From Pseudomonas berkeleyensis (lineage in GTDB: Bacteria > Pseudomonadota > Gammaproteobacteria > Pseudomonadales > Pseudomonadaceae): a stretch of DNA of 64,000 nucleotides. Of this stretch, positions 17,115 through 27,214 are shown in pieces; the first letter of the stretch is position 1; every line of letters starts with the position of its first letter. Under the pieces are notes generated by a model. The model saw only the letters and a list, made by a program, of their open reading frames with translations, was not told the DNA's origin and ran no database searches. Made by a program: the position numbers and the translations under genes. Location: NCBI RefSeq assembly GCF_014109765.1, contig NZ_CP059139.1, positions 4,462,501-4,526,500 on the forward strand. The letters run 5' to 3'.

Positions 17115-18010
17115 GGCTGGCGCAGGACTTCGGCGGCTCGGGATTGGCTGGCAGGATAAAAGCCTGCGGCCAGCATCGCCAGCCCATCCGGAACGCGAGG
17201 CCCAAGCCCCCCTACCAGCAGCGTTGGATCGAGCGCCAACAGGCGCCCGTCACGCGCGGCACGGGTTCCCGCCAACGCCGGGTTCTGTTGCAGCAATGCC
17301 TGCCTGGCCGCCTCCCCCTCCAGCGCGCGATCGGCAACCACCACGACCTGCGGATCGAGTGCCAGCAACGCTTCACTGGACAGTGCCTTGTAGCCACTGT
17401 GAGTGGCCAGATTGCGGCCTCCGGCATGGCTGATCAACCAATCCGCTGCCGTATCGACACCACCGACCAACGGACTGCCGCCGGCATGCCCGATCAGCAG
17501 TAAAACGCCTGGCGCCGCCTGGTCGTGCTGCGCCCGCTCGACCCATTGCCGTTGCGCCTGCAAGCGCGCCAGGTAGTCAGCGTAGGCGCGCTGCGCTGCC
17601 GCCTCATCACCGAGCAACTGCCCCAGGCGTTGCAGGTTGGCCTGCAGGCTGTCCAATTCGGCCTGTGCACTCAGGCGCTCGATACGCACGCCGGCAGCCG
17701 CCAGTTGCTCGAGCACCGGAGGCGGCCCCATTTCTTCGCTGCCGAGCAACAGATCCGGCTGCAACGCAAGAATGCCTTCGGCAGCCAGTTGCCGTTGATA
17801 GCCAATACTGGGCAGTTTGCTCAGCGCTACCGGATGGCGGCTGGTGGTATCGACGCCCACCAGCTTGTCTTCACCACCGAGCTGCACGACCCACTCGCTG
17901 AGCGCACCACCGGAACTGACCCAGCGCTGCGGCAACGACTCCTGAGCCAGAACCAGGTTGGGAAAGAGCAGGACGGCGGTCAGGCCGCCCAGAATATGTG
18001 CAAGACGCAT
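17111..18010 (-). CDS. phuT: Periplasmic haem-binding protein PhuT (HmuT)
   Basis: 299 aa. A signal peptide (MRLAHILGGLTAVLLFPNLVLA) is followed by a class III periplasmic binding fold with its long linking helix. The start of the mature part reads QRWVSSGGALSEWVVQLGGE, and the C-lobe contains LLIGHAGGSPLVGG. It passes haem from the outer-membrane receptor to PhuUV. In P. aeruginosa phuS comes before phuT and phuR is divergent; neither is here, so phuT is first in its operon. Confidence 0.92.
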   Translation of the reverse strand: MRLAHILGGLTAVLLFPNLVLAQESLPQRWVSSGGALSEWVVQLGGEDKLVGVDTTSRHPVALSKLPSIGYQRQLAAEGILALQPDLLLGSEEMGPPPVLEQLAAAGVRIERLSAQAELDSLQANLQRLGQLLGDEAAAQRAYADYLARLQAQRQWVERAQHDQAAPGVLLLIGHAGGSPLVGGVDTAADWLISHAGGRNLATHSGYKALSSEALLALDPQVVVVADRALEGEAARQALLQQNPALAGTRAARDGRLLALDPTLLVGGLGPRVPDGLAMLAAGFYPASQSRAAEVLRQP

Positions 18011-18149
18011 GGTCTCGACTCCTCGAACGTGAGATAGGCCGACTCAGGACTTCGAATGGTCGGCGCTCGTGTTTCAGGCCAGAACAGGCAGCGCTTCGGC
18101 CAGTGCACAGCATTCGTCGCGCGCACGCGTACCGACACAGCGATGCGAT

Positions 18150-18185
18150 TGAGAGAACATAATTCACCTGATAATTATTTGCAGC
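18150..18185 (-). promoter_or_regulatory. Candidate Fur-regulated promoter region of phuTUVW
   Basis: An A/T-rich patch within an otherwise GC-rich 370-bp gap between phuT and the Rieske gene. The segment CATAATTCACCTGATAATT (18158-18176) matches the Fur 19-mer at about 10 of 19 positions. The AATTAT and TTATCA hexamers could serve as -10 elements for phuT. Weak match; supported mainly by the iron/haem context. I see no gene in 18011-18384. Confidence 0.4.
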
Positions 18186-18384
18186 AGATAAATAGTCTCG
18201 ACAACATCACACCCATTCCACTGCCGAACAACGCGCTACGCGCCTCTACCCCGCTCGTGTCTACCGCGAGTCTGGCCCCAGCTTCCCGGCATCTATGCCC
18301 TGACAGTTGCAAGTTCCACTTGGCGCATGGATGCGCCCTCCTCCTTCCTGCGGGATAATCGCGCCATCTGAAACGGAGACCGCG

Positions 18385-18702
18385 ATGATCCGCCTGTGCG
18401 CCCCAGACGAACTGACCGAAGGCCAGAGCCGGGGCTTCCTGATCGACCAATTGAACCTGCTCGCCGTACGCAGGCACGGCCAGGTACATGCCTACCTCAA
18501 CCGCTGCCCGCATCGCGGCATCGCGCTGGAATGGGTGAAAGACGATTTTCTCGACGACAGTGGCAGCCTGATCCGCTGCGCGAGGCATGGCGCACTGTTT
18601 CTCATCGATAGCGGCGAATGCGTCGCAGGCCCCTGCGAGGGACAGGCATTGCAGATGCTGGAGTGCCTGGAGGACGCGAATGGGATCTGGATCGTACCGT
18701 AG
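18385..18702 (+). CDS. Rieske [2Fe-2S] protein
   Basis: 105 aa stand-alone Rieske domain. The cluster-binding motifs are both present: CPHRG (C-x-H) at about 48-52 and CARHGALF (C-x2-H) at about 73-80. Such small soluble ferredoxins deliver electrons to oxygenases or serve unknown redox functions. GGAG ribosome site 6 nt before the ATG. The stop TAG lies inside the GTAG of a downstream palindromic repeat. No oxygenase neighbour is present, so the partner is unknown. Confidence 0.88.
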   Translation: MIRLCAPDELTEGQSRGFLIDQLNLLAVRRHGQVHAYLNRCPHRGIALEWVKDDFLDDSGSLIRCARHGALFLIDSGECVAGPCEGQALQMLECLEDANGIWIVP

Positions 18703-18760
18703 GTCGCGCTGTGCGCACCGCGCTCCCAAAGCAGAAGCCGGTGCGCACGGCGCCCCCTAC
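18699..18760. repeat. Intergenic palindromic repeat (GTAGG...CCCTAC family)
   Basis: A large imperfect inverted repeat: GTAGGTCGCGCTGTGCGCACC at the left and GGTGCGCACGGCGCCCCCTAC at the right. It is related to the elements at 22272-22343 and 52030-52076. It may double as a hairpin ending the Rieske transcript and the convergent sfsA unit. Confidence 0.7.
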
Positions 18761-19464
18761 GCCAGGACTTCCAGGCGGCGAACCAGGGCGATCCCTTCAG
18801 GGCTGATCTCGGCGCCGTAGGCCAGCACCTCTACACCCGCAGACTTGGCTTCGCGCAGACCGGCAGCGTAAGTCGGGTCGATTTCCTCGGCCGCACGTAC
18901 AGCGCGGATGCCGGACAGGTTGACGCAATACAGCTGCACGGTACGCACACCGTCACGCGCCAGCGCAGCCAGTTCACGCAGATGCTTGGCGCCACGCAGG
19001 GTCACGGCATCGGGAAAGGCCGCGACGTCACTGCCGTCGAAGCCCAGGGTGACACTCTTGACCTCGACGTAGACTGGCCCATCCGGGTAGTCCAGGCGAA
19101 AGTCCGCACGGCTATTCTCCACGCCGTAAGCCACCTCGCGCCTGAGCGCGGTGAAGCCGACCAGCTCACTGATCAACCCGGCACGCAGCGCTTCCTCCAC
19201 CAGCGCATTGGCCCGCGCGGTATTGATGCAAGCCAGGCGCCCCTGAGGGGTCTCGCTGATCTCCCAGCTACCCGGCAGTTTGCGCTTGGGATCGTTGCTG
19301 CGGCTGAACCAGACGCGGCAGCCCTCGCTCATGCAGTTGAGCATCGAGCCCGTGTTGGCGCAGTGAATGGTCATCTGCTCGCCGCTGGCAGTCTCGATAT
19401 CGGCAAGAAAGCGCTTGTAGCGGCGCAGCAGACGCCCCTCTTCCAACGGCGGATCAAAGCGCAT
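18757..19464 (-). CDS. sfsA: Sugar fermentation stimulation protein SfsA
   Basis: 235 aa, standard length. It begins [19 protein letters not shown] and includes the OB-fold N-terminal region ([16 protein letters not shown]) and the nuclease-like C-terminal domain ([10 protein letters not shown], then [16 protein letters not shown]). SfsA is widespread; DNA binding has been reported in E. coli and the nuclease-like fold suggests nucleic acid processing. The start overlaps the upstream aminotransferase gene by 11 bp. Confidence 0.94.
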   Translation of the reverse strand: MRFDPPLEEGRLLRRYKRFLADIETASGEQMTIHCANTGSMLNCMSEGCRVWFSRSNDPKRKLPGSWEISETPQGRLACINTARANALVEEALRAGLISELVGFTALRREVAYGVENSRADFRLDYPDGPVYVEVKSVTLGFDGSDVAAFPDAVTLRGAKHLRELAALARDGVRTVQLYCVNLSGIRAVRAAEEIDPTYAAGLREAKSAGVEVLAYGAEISPEGIALVRRLEVLA

Positions 19465-20635
19465 CGGGGTTCCAGCTCTTCAAGCCACGCGCGATACGTT
19501 CGACCGCCTGCTCCAGACGCTCGACATTCTGCGTGTAGGCAAAGCGCACATGGTGCCCCGCCTGGTAGCGACCGAAGTCCAGGCCCGGAGTGAACGCCAC
19601 ATGCTCGGTCTCGATGAAGTGGCGACAGAAGGCGAAGGCATCGCCACCGAAGGCACTGATATCGGCATATAGATAGAAGGCCCCTTCGGGCTCCACGGCG
19701 ATGCCGAAGCCCAGCTCGCGCAGCGCTGGCAGCAGGTAGTCGCGACGACGCTGGAATTCGTGACGGCGCTCCTCGAGGATCGCCAGCGTCGCCGGCTCGA
19801 AGCAAGCCAGCGCAGCATGCTGGGCCATGCTCGGTGCACTGATGTAGAGGTTCTGCGCCAGCTTTTCCAATTCAGGCACGGCATTGTCGGGTGCGACCAG
19901 CCAACCGAGGCGCCAGCCGGTCATGCCGAAATATTTGGAGAAACTGTTGAGGACGAAGGCGTCGTCATCCACCTCCAGCACGCTGGCCGCATCACAGCCG
20001 TAGGTCAGGCCGTGGTAGATCTCGTCCACCACCAGATGACCGCCGCGTTGTTTGATGCAGTCGGCCAAGGCACCCAGCTCGTCCTTGTGCAGCAGCGTGC
20101 CGGTCGGGTTGGCTGGCGAGGCAACCAGCGCACCGACGCTGTCGCCATCCCAGTGCCGCTCGACCAGTTGCGGCGTCAGTTGGTAACGCACGTCCGGGCC
20201 GACCGGCACCAATTGAGCGGCGCCTTCCACCAGGCGTAGGAAGTGGCGGTTGCACGGATAGCCAGGGTCGGCCAGCAGCCAGTGCTTGCCTGGGTCGACC
20301 AGCAGGCTGGCGGCCAGCAACAGCGCGCCCGAGCCACCCGGCGTAATAAGGATGCGCTGGGGATCGATATTCAGCCGGTACCGCTCGGCGTAGAACCCCG
20401 CGATGGCCTCCCTCAGTTGCGGCAGCCCCCGCGCAGCGGTGTAACGGGTATGCCCCGCGGCCAATGCGGCCTGACCGGCACGAATGATCGGATCAGCGGT
20501 GGTGAAATCCGGCTCGCCGATCTCCAGGTGGATGACGTCGTGGCCGGCGGCCTGCAGCTCGTTGGCACGCGCCAACAGGGCCATCACATGAAAGGGTTCG
20601 ATGGCGCGACTGCGCCCGCTGTAGAGCTGAGCCAT
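19454..20635 (-). CDS. PLP-dependent class I/II aminotransferase
   Basis: 393 aa fold-type I aminotransferase. It shows [17 protein letters not shown] near the N-terminus, [23 protein letters not shown], and the lysine motif [15 protein letters not shown] for the PLP Schiff base. The C-terminal arginine region [17 protein letters not shown] binds the substrate carboxylate. Family members act on aspartate, alanine or aromatic amino acids; the sequence alone does not decide. Start at [10 protein letters not shown]; upstream in-frame codons are arginine/cysteine rich and not family-like. Sits before sfsA and divergent from dksA, as in PAO1. Confidence 0.9.
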   Translation of the reverse strand: MAQLYSGRSRAIEPFHVMALLARANELQAAGHDVIHLEIGEPDFTTADPIIRAGQAALAAGHTRYTAARGLPQLREAIAGFYAERYRLNIDPQRILITPGGSGALLLAASLLVDPGKHWLLADPGYPCNRHFLRLVEGAAQLVPVGPDVRYQLTPQLVERHWDGDSVGALVASPANPTGTLLHKDELGALADCIKQRGGHLVVDEIYHGLTYGCDAASVLEVDDDAFVLNSFSKYFGMTGWRLGWLVAPDNAVPELEKLAQNLYISAPSMAQHAALACFEPATLAILEERRHEFQRRRDYLLPALRELGFGIAVEPEGAFYLYADISAFGGDAFAFCRHFIETEHVAFTPGLDFGRYQAGHHVRFAYTQNVERLEQAVERIARGLKSWNPDAL

Positions 20636-20893
20636 GGGTCTATCTTCACGGTTGCGAGGCGCGGATTCTAGCAGGGCTGCTTCAGGCCGCGGCAAGGACA
20701 GGAAGCGCCGCCGCGCTTGACGCCCAGTCCCATGCAGATTTCGTTCACACCCCGGACAAGCTGGAGACAACCGGGAGTAGCGCGCCCCGATTCGATCTGG
20801 TAAGTTCGCCCGCTTGCAGCCGCAGGGCCAGGACAAATGCCTGGCAATGGAATACCCTGCGCGATGGATTTGAAAGAGTGAGAGGCGTCATCC

Positions 20894-21340
20894 ATGCCCA
20901 CAAAAGAAAAAGCCAAAAGCACCAGCCAGCTGATTCGTGGTTTCGAGCCTTATCCAGAGAAGAAGGGCGAGGAATACATGAGCGAGCCGATGCGCGCTCA
21001 CTTCACCAGCATCCTCAATAAGTGGAAGCTGGAGTTGATGCAGGAAGTCGACCGTACCGTGCACCACATGCAGGACGAAGCGGCCAACTTCCCGGATCCG
21101 GCCGACCGCGCCAGCCAGGAAGAAGAATTCAGCCTGGAACTGCGTGCCCGTGACCGCGAGCGCAAGCTGATCAAGAAAATCGACGAGACCCTGCAGCTGA
21201 TCGAAGACAACGATTACGGCTGGTGCGACTCCTGCGGCGTGGAGATCGGCATTCGCCGCCTCGAAGCCCGCCCGACCGCCACGCTGTGCATCGATTGCAA
21301 GACGCTGGCGGAAATCAAGGAAAAGCAGATCGGTTCCTGA
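20894..21340 (+). CDS. dksA: RNA polymerase-binding transcription factor DksA
   Basis: 148 aa. A coiled-coil (about 35-110) precedes the four-cysteine zinc finger CDSC at 113-116 and CIDC near 134-137. The tip of the coiled coil carries the catalytic aspartates in [12 protein letters not shown] that reach the polymerase secondary channel. It acts with ppGpp in the stringent response. An overlapping terminator hairpin follows. Confidence 0.97.
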   Translation: MPTKEKAKSTSQLIRGFEPYPEKKGEEYMSEPMRAHFTSILNKWKLELMQEVDRTVHHMQDEAANFPDPADRASQEEEFSLELRARDRERKLIKKIDETLQLIEDNDYGWCDSCGVEIGIRRLEARPTATLCIDCKTLAEIKEKQIGS

Positions 21341-21348
21341 TCTGACGA

Positions 21349-21378
21349 CGGGGCGCTTAGGCGCCCCGCTCTGTTTCT
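21349..21378 (+). terminator. Terminator-like hairpin after dksA
   Basis: A 7-bp GC stem GGGGCGC/GCGCCCC with a TTAG loop (21350-21367), then a modest T-rich tail (GCTCTGTTTCTGG). It ends 12 nt before gluQ, so some read-through into gluQ is likely. Confidence 0.65.
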
Positions 21379-21390
21379 GGCCTTAGCTCC

Positions 21391-22275
21391 ATGAACGCAG
21401 CCTATATAGGGCGCTTCGCCCCCACGCCCAGCGGCTACCTGCATTTCGGCTCGCTGGTCGCTGCACTCGCCTCCTACCTCGATGCCCGCGCCGTTGGCGG
21501 CCGCTGGCTGCTGCGCATGGAGGATCTCGACCCACCACGGGAAGTACCCGGCGCTCAGGATGCGATCCTGAAGACCCTGGAAGCCTACGGTTTCGAATGG
21601 GATGGGGAAATGGTACGCCAGAGCGAGCGACACGCAGAATATGCCGCCGTGATAGCCCGGCTGTTCAGCCAGGGACTGGCCTATGCCTGCATCTGCTCGC
21701 GCAAGCAGCTCGAAGGTTACGCCGGTATCTATCCCGGTTTCTGCCGTAACGCCTGCCACCCTGATCATGACGCAGCCATCCGCCTGCGCGTACCGGAACT
21801 GGACTATCACTTCGTCGACCGCGTGCAGGGCGAGTTCCGCCAGCACCTGGGCCGCGAGGTGGGCGATTTCGTGATTCGCCGTCGCGACGGCCTGTTCGCC
21901 TACCAGCTCGCGGTGGTGCTCGATGATGCCTGGCAAGGTGTTACCGATGTGGTACGCGGCGCCGACCTGCTCGACTCCACGCCGCGCCAGCTCTACCTGC
22001 AGGAATTGCTCGGGTTGCCGCAGCCGCGTTACCTGCACGTGCCGCTGATCATCCAGCCGGACGGCCACAAGCTGGGCAAAAGCTACCGTTCGCCACCGCT
22101 CCCTTCCGACCAGGCCGGGCCACTGCTGCTGCGCGCCCTGCGTGCGCTGGGTCAGCAACCGCCAGCCGAGCTGCAAGGTGCCGCCCCCGCCGAGTTGTTG
22201 GCCTGGGGCATCGCCAACTGGGATGCCACACGCATTCCACGCAGCCGCACCCTGGCCGAAGCGCAATTGAGGTAG
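21391..22275 (+). CDS. gluQ: Glutamyl-Q tRNA(Asp) synthetase
   Basis: 294 aa, a truncated GluRS lacking the anticodon-binding domain. It attaches glutamate to the queuosine base of tRNA(Asp). The class I motif appears as GRFAPTPSGYLHFGSL, the KMSKS equivalent as KLGKSYRS, and a zinc site as CICSRKQLEGYAGIYPGFCR followed by NACH. Placement directly after dksA is conserved in gammaproteobacteria. The TAG stop lies in a GTAGGG repeat. Confidence 0.95.
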   Translation: MNAAYIGRFAPTPSGYLHFGSLVAALASYLDARAVGGRWLLRMEDLDPPREVPGAQDAILKTLEAYGFEWDGEMVRQSERHAEYAAVIARLFSQGLAYACICSRKQLEGYAGIYPGFCRNACHPDHDAAIRLRVPELDYHFVDRVQGEFRQHLGREVGDFVIRRRDGLFAYQLAVVLDDAWQGVTDVVRGADLLDSTPRQLYLQELLGLPQPRYLHVPLIIQPDGHKLGKSYRSPPLPSDQAGPLLLRALRALGQQPPAELQGAAPAELLAWGIANWDATRIPRSRTLAEAQLR

Positions 22276-22343
22276 GGTGCGCCACGCGCATCGATGAGCG
22301 CCAAGCCCGCTATTCCGGTCTCGGTGCGCACGGCGCACCCTAC
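22272..22343. repeat. Intergenic palindromic repeat (GTAGGGTGCGC family)
   Basis: GTAGGGTGCGCCACGCGCAT at the left and TGCGCACGGCGCACCCTAC at the right form a long imperfect palindrome between gluQ and cbrX. The gluQ stop codon is within its first four bases. Same family as the elements near 18.7 and 52 kb. Confidence 0.75.
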
Positions 22344-22417
22344 ATGCAAGCCTCAAGTTTGTGGCTTGGGATGCGCGGCATCCTTTACCATCGCGGCATC
22401 TATCGACGAGATGTCAC

Positions 22418-22594
22418 ATGTATATCTACCGACTGGTTTTGATCCTGGTAGTGGGGATCTACCTGTTCTCCCCCGCCATCATGGACTGGTGGATCGATCA
22501 CAATGGTGCCTGGTACCGGCCCTACTTGCTGTGGCTGATCCTCATCGTCGTGACCTTCATTCTTCAGAGCCAACGCGATGCTGACGAGCTTTAG
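22418..22594 (+). CDS. cbrX: Small membrane protein CbrX
   Basis: 58 aa with two hydrophobic helices (MYIYRLVLILVVGIYLFSPA, then YLLWLILIVVTFIL). The same small gene precedes cbrA in other pseudomonads, where it is called cbrX and helps couple translation of cbrA. Its 3' end overlaps the cbrA start by 17 nt in another frame, which supports that role here. The start is the ATG giving a membrane-inserting N-terminus. Confidence 0.82.
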   Translation: MYIYRLVLILVVGIYLFSPAIMDWWIDHNGAWYRPYLLWLILIVVTFILQSQRDADEL

Positions 22595-25532
22595 CCTGAG
22601 CGAGCTGATCCTGATCAGCGCCGGCTACCTTCTGGTTCTGTTCGGCGTTGCCTGGCTCAGTGAACATGGCTTGATCCCACGGCGGATCATTCGCCACCCG
22701 CTGACCTACACCCTATCGCTGGGCGTCTACGCCAGCGCCTGGGCCTTCTATGGCACGGTGGGCCTGGCCTACCAGTACGGTTATGGCTTCCTCGCCAGTT
22801 ACCTGGGGGTTTCCGGCGCGTTCCTGCTGGCGCCGGTGCTGCTCTATCCGATCCTGCGCATCACCCGCACCTATCAGCTGTCATCGCTTGCCGATCTGTT
22901 CGCCTTCCGCTTCCGCAGCACCTGGGCTGGCGCACTGACCACGCTGTTCATGCTGATCGGCGTGCTACCGCTGCTGGCCCTGCAGATCCAGGCGGTAGCC
23001 GACTCCATCGGCATCCTCAGCCGCGAGCCGCTACAGGAGAAAGTGGCGCTGAGTTACTGCGGCCTGATCATCCTCTTCACCATCCTGTTCGGTGCACGCC
23101 ATATCGCCACCCGCGAGAAACACGAAGGCCTAGTATTCGCCATTGCCTTCGAATCGTTGGTCAAACTGATCGCCCTCGGCGCCATCGGCCTCTATGCGCT
23201 GTACGGTGTATTCGGCGGCCCGCGCGAGCTGGAGCTGTGGCTGGTACAGAACCAGGCGGCGCTGTCGACGCTGCATACACCGTTGCAGGAAGGCCCGTGG
23301 CGCACCCTGCTGCTGGTGTTCTTCGCCTCGGCCATCGTCATGCCGCACATGTACCACATGACCTTCACCGAGAATCTCAACCCACGCGCCATGGTCAGCG
23401 CCAGCTGGGGCCTGCCGCTGTTCCTGCTGCTGATGAGCCTGGCCGTACCACTGATCCTCTGGGCCGGCCTCAAGCTCGGCGCCACCACCAACCCTGAATA
23501 CTTCACGCTCGGCCTGGGCATCGCGGTGAACAGCGAAACGCTGGCGCTGCTTGCCTATATCGGAGGGCTTTCGGCCTCCAGCGGCCTGATCATCGTCTCG
23601 ACCCTGGCACTCTCGGGGATGGCACTCAACCACCTGGTGCTGCCGCTGTATCAGCCGCCGGCCGAGGGCAACATCTACCGCTGGCTGAAGTGGACACGCC
23701 GCGCGCTGATCGCCTTCATCATCATGGCGGGTTACGGCTTCTATCTGCTGCTCGGCGCACAGCAGGATCTGGCCAACCTGGGCATCGTCGCCTTCGTCGC
23801 CACGCTGCAGTTCCTACCCGGCGTGCTGTCGGTGCTGTATTGGCAGACGGCCAACCGCCGCGGTTTCCTCGCCGGGTTGCTGGCGGGGATCAGCGTCTGG
23901 GCGCTGACCATGCTGCTGCCGCTGCTGGGCAACCTGGAAGGTCTATACCTGCCGCTGTTCAACGTCATCTATGTGCTCGACGATGCCAGCTGGCACCTGG
24001 CAGCCATCGCCTCGCTGGCCGCCAACGTGCTGGTATTCACCCTGGTGTCACTGTTCACCGAGGCCAGCCCCGAAGAGAAGAGCGCCGCCGAGGCCTGCGC
24101 GGTAGACAACGTGCGTCGCCCGCAACGACGCGAACTGGTGGCCATCTCGCCGCAGGACTTCGCCGCGCAACTGGCCAAACCGCTCGGTGCCAAGACCGCG
24201 CAGCGCGAAGTGGAACAGGCCCTGCGGGATCTACACCTGCCGTTCGACGAAGGCCGCCCTTATGCCCTGCGTCGCCTGCGCGACCGTATCGAAGCCAACC
24301 TTTCCGGCCTGATGGGGCCGAGCGTGGCGCAGGACATCGTGGAAACCTTCCTGCCCTATAAATCCGGCAGTGAAGGCTACGTCACCGAGGACATCCACTT
24401 CATCGAGAGCCGCCTGGAGGACTACCAGTCGCGCCTGACCGGCCTGGCCGCCGAACTCGATGCGTTGCGTCGTTACCACCGCCAGACCTTGCAGGAACTG
24501 CCAATGGGCGTGTGTTCGCTGGCCAAGGATCAGGAGATCCTGATGTGGAACCGCGCCATGGAGGAGCTCACCGAGATTCCCGCGCAGCGCATCGTCGGCT
24601 CACGTCTGTCGGCCCTGGCCGAACCCTGGCAGAGCCTACTGCAGAACTTCATCGAACTGCCTGACGAGCACCTGCATAAACAGCACCTGGCGCTGGATGG
24701 ACAGACCCGCTGGCTGAACCTGCACAAGGCCGCCATCAACGAACCCCTGGCGCCGGGTAACAGCGGCCTGGTGCTGCTGGTCGAGGATCAGACCGATACG
24801 CAGATGCTCGAAGACAAGCTGGTGCACTCCGAACGCCTGGCCTCCATCGGCCGCCTGGCCGCCGGCGTGGCGCACGAGATCGGCAACCCGATCACCGGCA
24901 TCGCCTGTCTGGCACAGAACATGCGCGAAGAGCGCGAGCACGACGGTGAACTGACCGAAATCAGCGGACAGATTCTCGAGCAGACCAAGCGCGTGTCGCG
25001 CATCGTCCAGTCCCTGATGAGCTTCGCCCACTCAGGCAGCCACCAGCGCAGCGATGAACCGGTATGCCTGGCCGACGTGGCGCAGGACGCCATCGGCCTG
25101 CTGTCACTGAACAAGCGCAACTTCGACATCCACTTCTACAACCTCTGCGATCCGCAGCACTGGGCCTGTGGCGACCCACAACGCCTGGCGCAGGTACTGA
25201 TCAACCTGCTGTCCAATGCGCGCGACGCCTCACCGCCCGGCGGCGCCATCCGTGTCCGCAGCGAGGCCAGCGAGCATACCGTCGATCTGATCGTGGAAGA
25301 CGAAGGCAGTGGCATTCCTAAGGCGATCATCGACCGCCTGTTCGAACCCTTCTTCACCACCAAGGATCCAGGCGAAGGTACCGGTCTGGGCCTTGCGCTG
25401 GTCTATTCGATCGTGGAAGAGCATTATGGACAGATAACAATCGACAGCCCGGCTGACCCCGAGCGCCAATTGGGCACTCGAATTCGGGTCACCCTACCGA
25501 GGCATGTCGAGGCGACGTCCGTAGCGATGTAA
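22578..25532 (+). CDS. cbrA: Sensor histidine kinase CbrA
   Basis: 984 aa. The first ~500 residues are an SLC5/SSS transporter-like domain with about 13 helices, which in CbrA is linked to histidine transport. A STAC-like linker and a PAS domain ([20 protein letters not shown]) follow. Then come a HisKA box [17 protein letters not shown] (His766) and an HATPase domain with NLLSNARDA (N-box), VEDEGSGIP (G1) and [16 protein letters not shown] (G2). It pairs with CbrB to control carbon/nitrogen balance. Translation probably depends on cbrX. Confidence 0.96.
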   Translation: MLTSFSLSELILISAGYLLVLFGVAWLSEHGLIPRRIIRHPLTYTLSLGVYASAWAFYGTVGLAYQYGYGFLASYLGVSGAFLLAPVLLYPILRITRTYQLSSLADLFAFRFRSTWAGALTTLFMLIGVLPLLALQIQAVADSIGILSREPLQEKVALSYCGLIILFTILFGARHIATREKHEGLVFAIAFESLVKLIALGAIGLYALYGVFGGPRELELWLVQNQAALSTLHTPLQEGPWRTLLLVFFASAIVMPHMYHMTFTENLNPRAMVSASWGLPLFLLLMSLAVPLILWAGLKLGATTNPEYFTLGLGIAVNSETLALLAYIGGLSASSGLIIVSTLALSGMALNHLVLPLYQPPAEGNIYRWLKWTRRALIAFIIMAGYGFYLLLGAQQDLANLGIVAFVATLQFLPGVLSVLYWQTANRRGFLAGLLAGISVWALTMLLPLLGNLEGLYLPLFNVIYVLDDASWHLAAIASLAANVLVFTLVSLFTEASPEEKSAAEACAVDNVRRPQRRELVAISPQDFAAQLAKPLGAKTAQREVEQALRDLHLPFDEGRPYALRRLRDRIEANLSGLMGPSVAQDIVETFLPYKSGSEGYVTEDIHFIESRLEDYQSRLTGLAAELDALRRYHRQTLQELPMGVCSLAKDQEILMWNRAMEELTEIPAQRIVGSRLSALAEPWQSLLQNFIELPDEHLHKQHLALDGQTRWLNLHKAAINEPLAPGNSGLVLLVEDQTDTQMLEDKLVHSERLASIGRLAAGVAHEIGNPITGIACLAQNMREEREHDGELTEISGQILEQTKRVSRIVQSLMSFAHSGSHQRSDEPVCLADVAQDAIGLLSLNKRNFDIHFYNLCDPQHWACGDPQRLAQVLINLLSNARDASPPGGAIRVRSEASEHTVDLIVEDEGSGIPKAIIDRLFEPFFTTKDPGEGTGLGLALVYSIVEEHYGQITIDSPADPERQLGTRIRVTLPRHVEATSVAM

Positions 25533-25585
25533 ACAGCGAGAGAGGCTGCCCATGGCACCTCCGTGACCGTCGAGAGACCGAATTG

Positions 25586-27019
25586 ATGCCACATATTCTT
25601 ATCGTCGAAGACGAAACCATTATCCGCTCTGCCTTGCGCCGCCTGCTCGAACGTAACCAGTACCAGGTCAGCGAGGCTGGCTCGGTACAGGAAGCCCAGG
25701 AGCGCTACAGCATTCCGACCTTCGACCTGATCGTCAGTGACCTGCGCCTGCCCGGCGCGCCCGGTACCGAACTGATCAAGCTGGCCGAAGGCACGCCGGT
25801 GCTGATCATGACCAGCTACGCCAGCCTGCGCTCGGCAGTGGACTCGATGAAGATGGGCGCGGTCGACTACATCGCCAAACCCTTCGATCACGATGAGATG
25901 CTGCAGGCCGTCGCCCGTATCCTGCGCGACCGTCAGGAAGCCAAGAGCGCCCCGGCCAGCGCAAGCCCCAGCGCCACGCGCAGTGCTAGCAGCGAAAAGG
26001 CCGCCGATAACGCCAATGGCGAAATCGGCATCATCGGCTCCTGCGCCGCCATGCAGGAGCTCTACAGCAAGATTCGCAAGGTTGCCCCCACCGACTCCAA
26101 TGTACTGGTACAAGGCGAGTCCGGCACCGGCAAGGAACTGGTCGCGCGAGCCCTACACAACCTCTCGCGCCGCGCCAAGGCGCCACTGATTTCGGTGAAC
26201 TGCGCGGCGATTCCGGAAACCCTGATCGAGTCCGAACTGTTCGGCCACGAGAAAGGCGCATTCACCGGCGCCAGCGCTGGTCGCGCCGGCCTGGTGGAAG
26301 CGGCCGACGGCGGCACGTTGTTTCTCGACGAGATCGGCGAGCTGCCACTGGAAGCCCAGGCGCGCCTGCTGCGCGTACTGCAGGAAGGCGAGATCCGCCG
26401 GGTCGGCTCGGTACAGTCGCAAAAGGTCGATGTGCGCTTGATCGCCGCGACCCACCGCGACCTCAAGACCCTGGCCAAGACCGGCCAATTCCGTGAAGAC
26501 CTCTATTACCGCCTGCACGTGATCGCCCTCAAACTCCCGGCACTACGTGAGCGCGGCGCCGACGTGAGCGAAATCGCCCAGGCGTTTCTGGTGCGCCAAT
26601 ACACCCGCATGGGCCGCGAGCCGCTGCACTTCGCCCACGATGCGGAACAGGCCATCCGTCACTACTCCTGGCCCGGTAACGTTCGTGAGTTGGAGAACGC
26701 CATCGAGCGTGCGGTGATCCTGTGCGAGGGCACGGAGATTTCCGCCGACCTGCTGGGTATCGATATCGAGCTGGACGATCTGGACGACGAAATCTTCGGC
26801 CTGCCCGGCCTCCCCAATCAGCCGGGTAACAGCAGTCATGAGCCGACCGAGGATCTATCCCTGGAGGACTACTTCCAGCACTTCGTGCTCGAGCATCAGG
26901 ATCACATGACCGAGACCGAGCTGGCCCGCAAGCTCGGCATCAGTCGCAAATGCCTGTGGGAACGCCGTCAGCGCCTGGGCATCCCGCGCCGCAAGTCCGG
27001 TGTGACCAGCGGTTCTTGA
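25586..27019 (+). CDS. cbrB: Sigma-54-dependent response regulator CbrB
   Basis: 477 aa NtrC-family activator. The receiver domain has Asp52 in [10 protein letters not shown] and Lys in YIAKPF. The AAA+ domain has Walker A GESGTGKE near residue 177, the sigma-54 contact loop GAFTGA, and [12 protein letters not shown]-terminal Fis-type HTH ([20 protein letters not shown]) binds DNA. Phosphorylated by CbrA, it activates crcZ from an RpoN promoter immediately downstream. A TTG codon precedes the ATG; I use the ATG at [10 protein letters not shown]. Confidence 0.97.
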   Translation: MPHILIVEDETIIRSALRRLLERNQYQVSEAGSVQEAQERYSIPTFDLIVSDLRLPGAPGTELIKLAEGTPVLIMTSYASLRSAVDSMKMGAVDYIAKPFDHDEMLQAVARILRDRQEAKSAPASASPSATRSASSEKAADNANGEIGIIGSCAAMQELYSKIRKVAPTDSNVLVQGESGTGKELVARALHNLSRRAKAPLISVNCAAIPETLIESELFGHEKGAFTGASAGRAGLVEAADGGTLFLDEIGELPLEAQARLLRVLQEGEIRRVGSVQSQKVDVRLIAATHRDLKTLAKTGQFREDLYYRLHVIALKLPALRERGADVSEIAQAFLVRQYTRMGREPLHFAHDAEQAIRHYSWPGNVRELENAIERAVILCEGTEISADLLGIDIELDDLDDEIFGLPGLPNQPGNSSHEPTEDLSLEDYFQHFVLEHQDHMTETELARKLGISRKCLWERRQRLGIPRRKSGVTSGS

Positions 27020-27064
27020 CCTTTCGCCCCGGTGACAACCGACCTGCGCACAGGTTCCACAGGT

Positions 27065-27090
27065 TGTTACCGATTCAATATTCCGTAACA
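27065..27090 (+). promoter_or_regulatory. CbrB upstream activator site
   Basis: TGTTAC (27065-27070) and GTAACA (27085-27090) form a perfect 6-bp inverted repeat with a 14-nt spacer. This fits the CbrB consensus TGTTAC-N12-15-GTAACA as I recall. It lies about 140 nt upstream of the predicted crcZ start, typical for a sigma-54 enhancer site. A further GGTAAC half-site is at 27106-27111. Confidence 0.8.
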
Positions 27091-27188
27091 AAGGTCGGGT
27101 CTATCGGTAACGAAAACCCGGCCCTCCCCCCGACTCACATCACCCAACAAAACGCGCAAACCCTTGATTTACAAGGAATCGTAAAAAC

Positions 27189-27204
27189 TGGCACGGCAAC
27201 TGCT
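27189..27204 (+). promoter_or_regulatory. RpoN (-24/-12) promoter of crcZ
   Basis: TGGCACGGCAACTGCT: the GG at 27190-27191 and the GC at 27202-27203 are exactly 10 nt apart, the invariant sigma-54 spacing. It predicts a start near 27215. Confidence 0.87.
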
Positions 27205-27214
27205 TTATCTCTGG

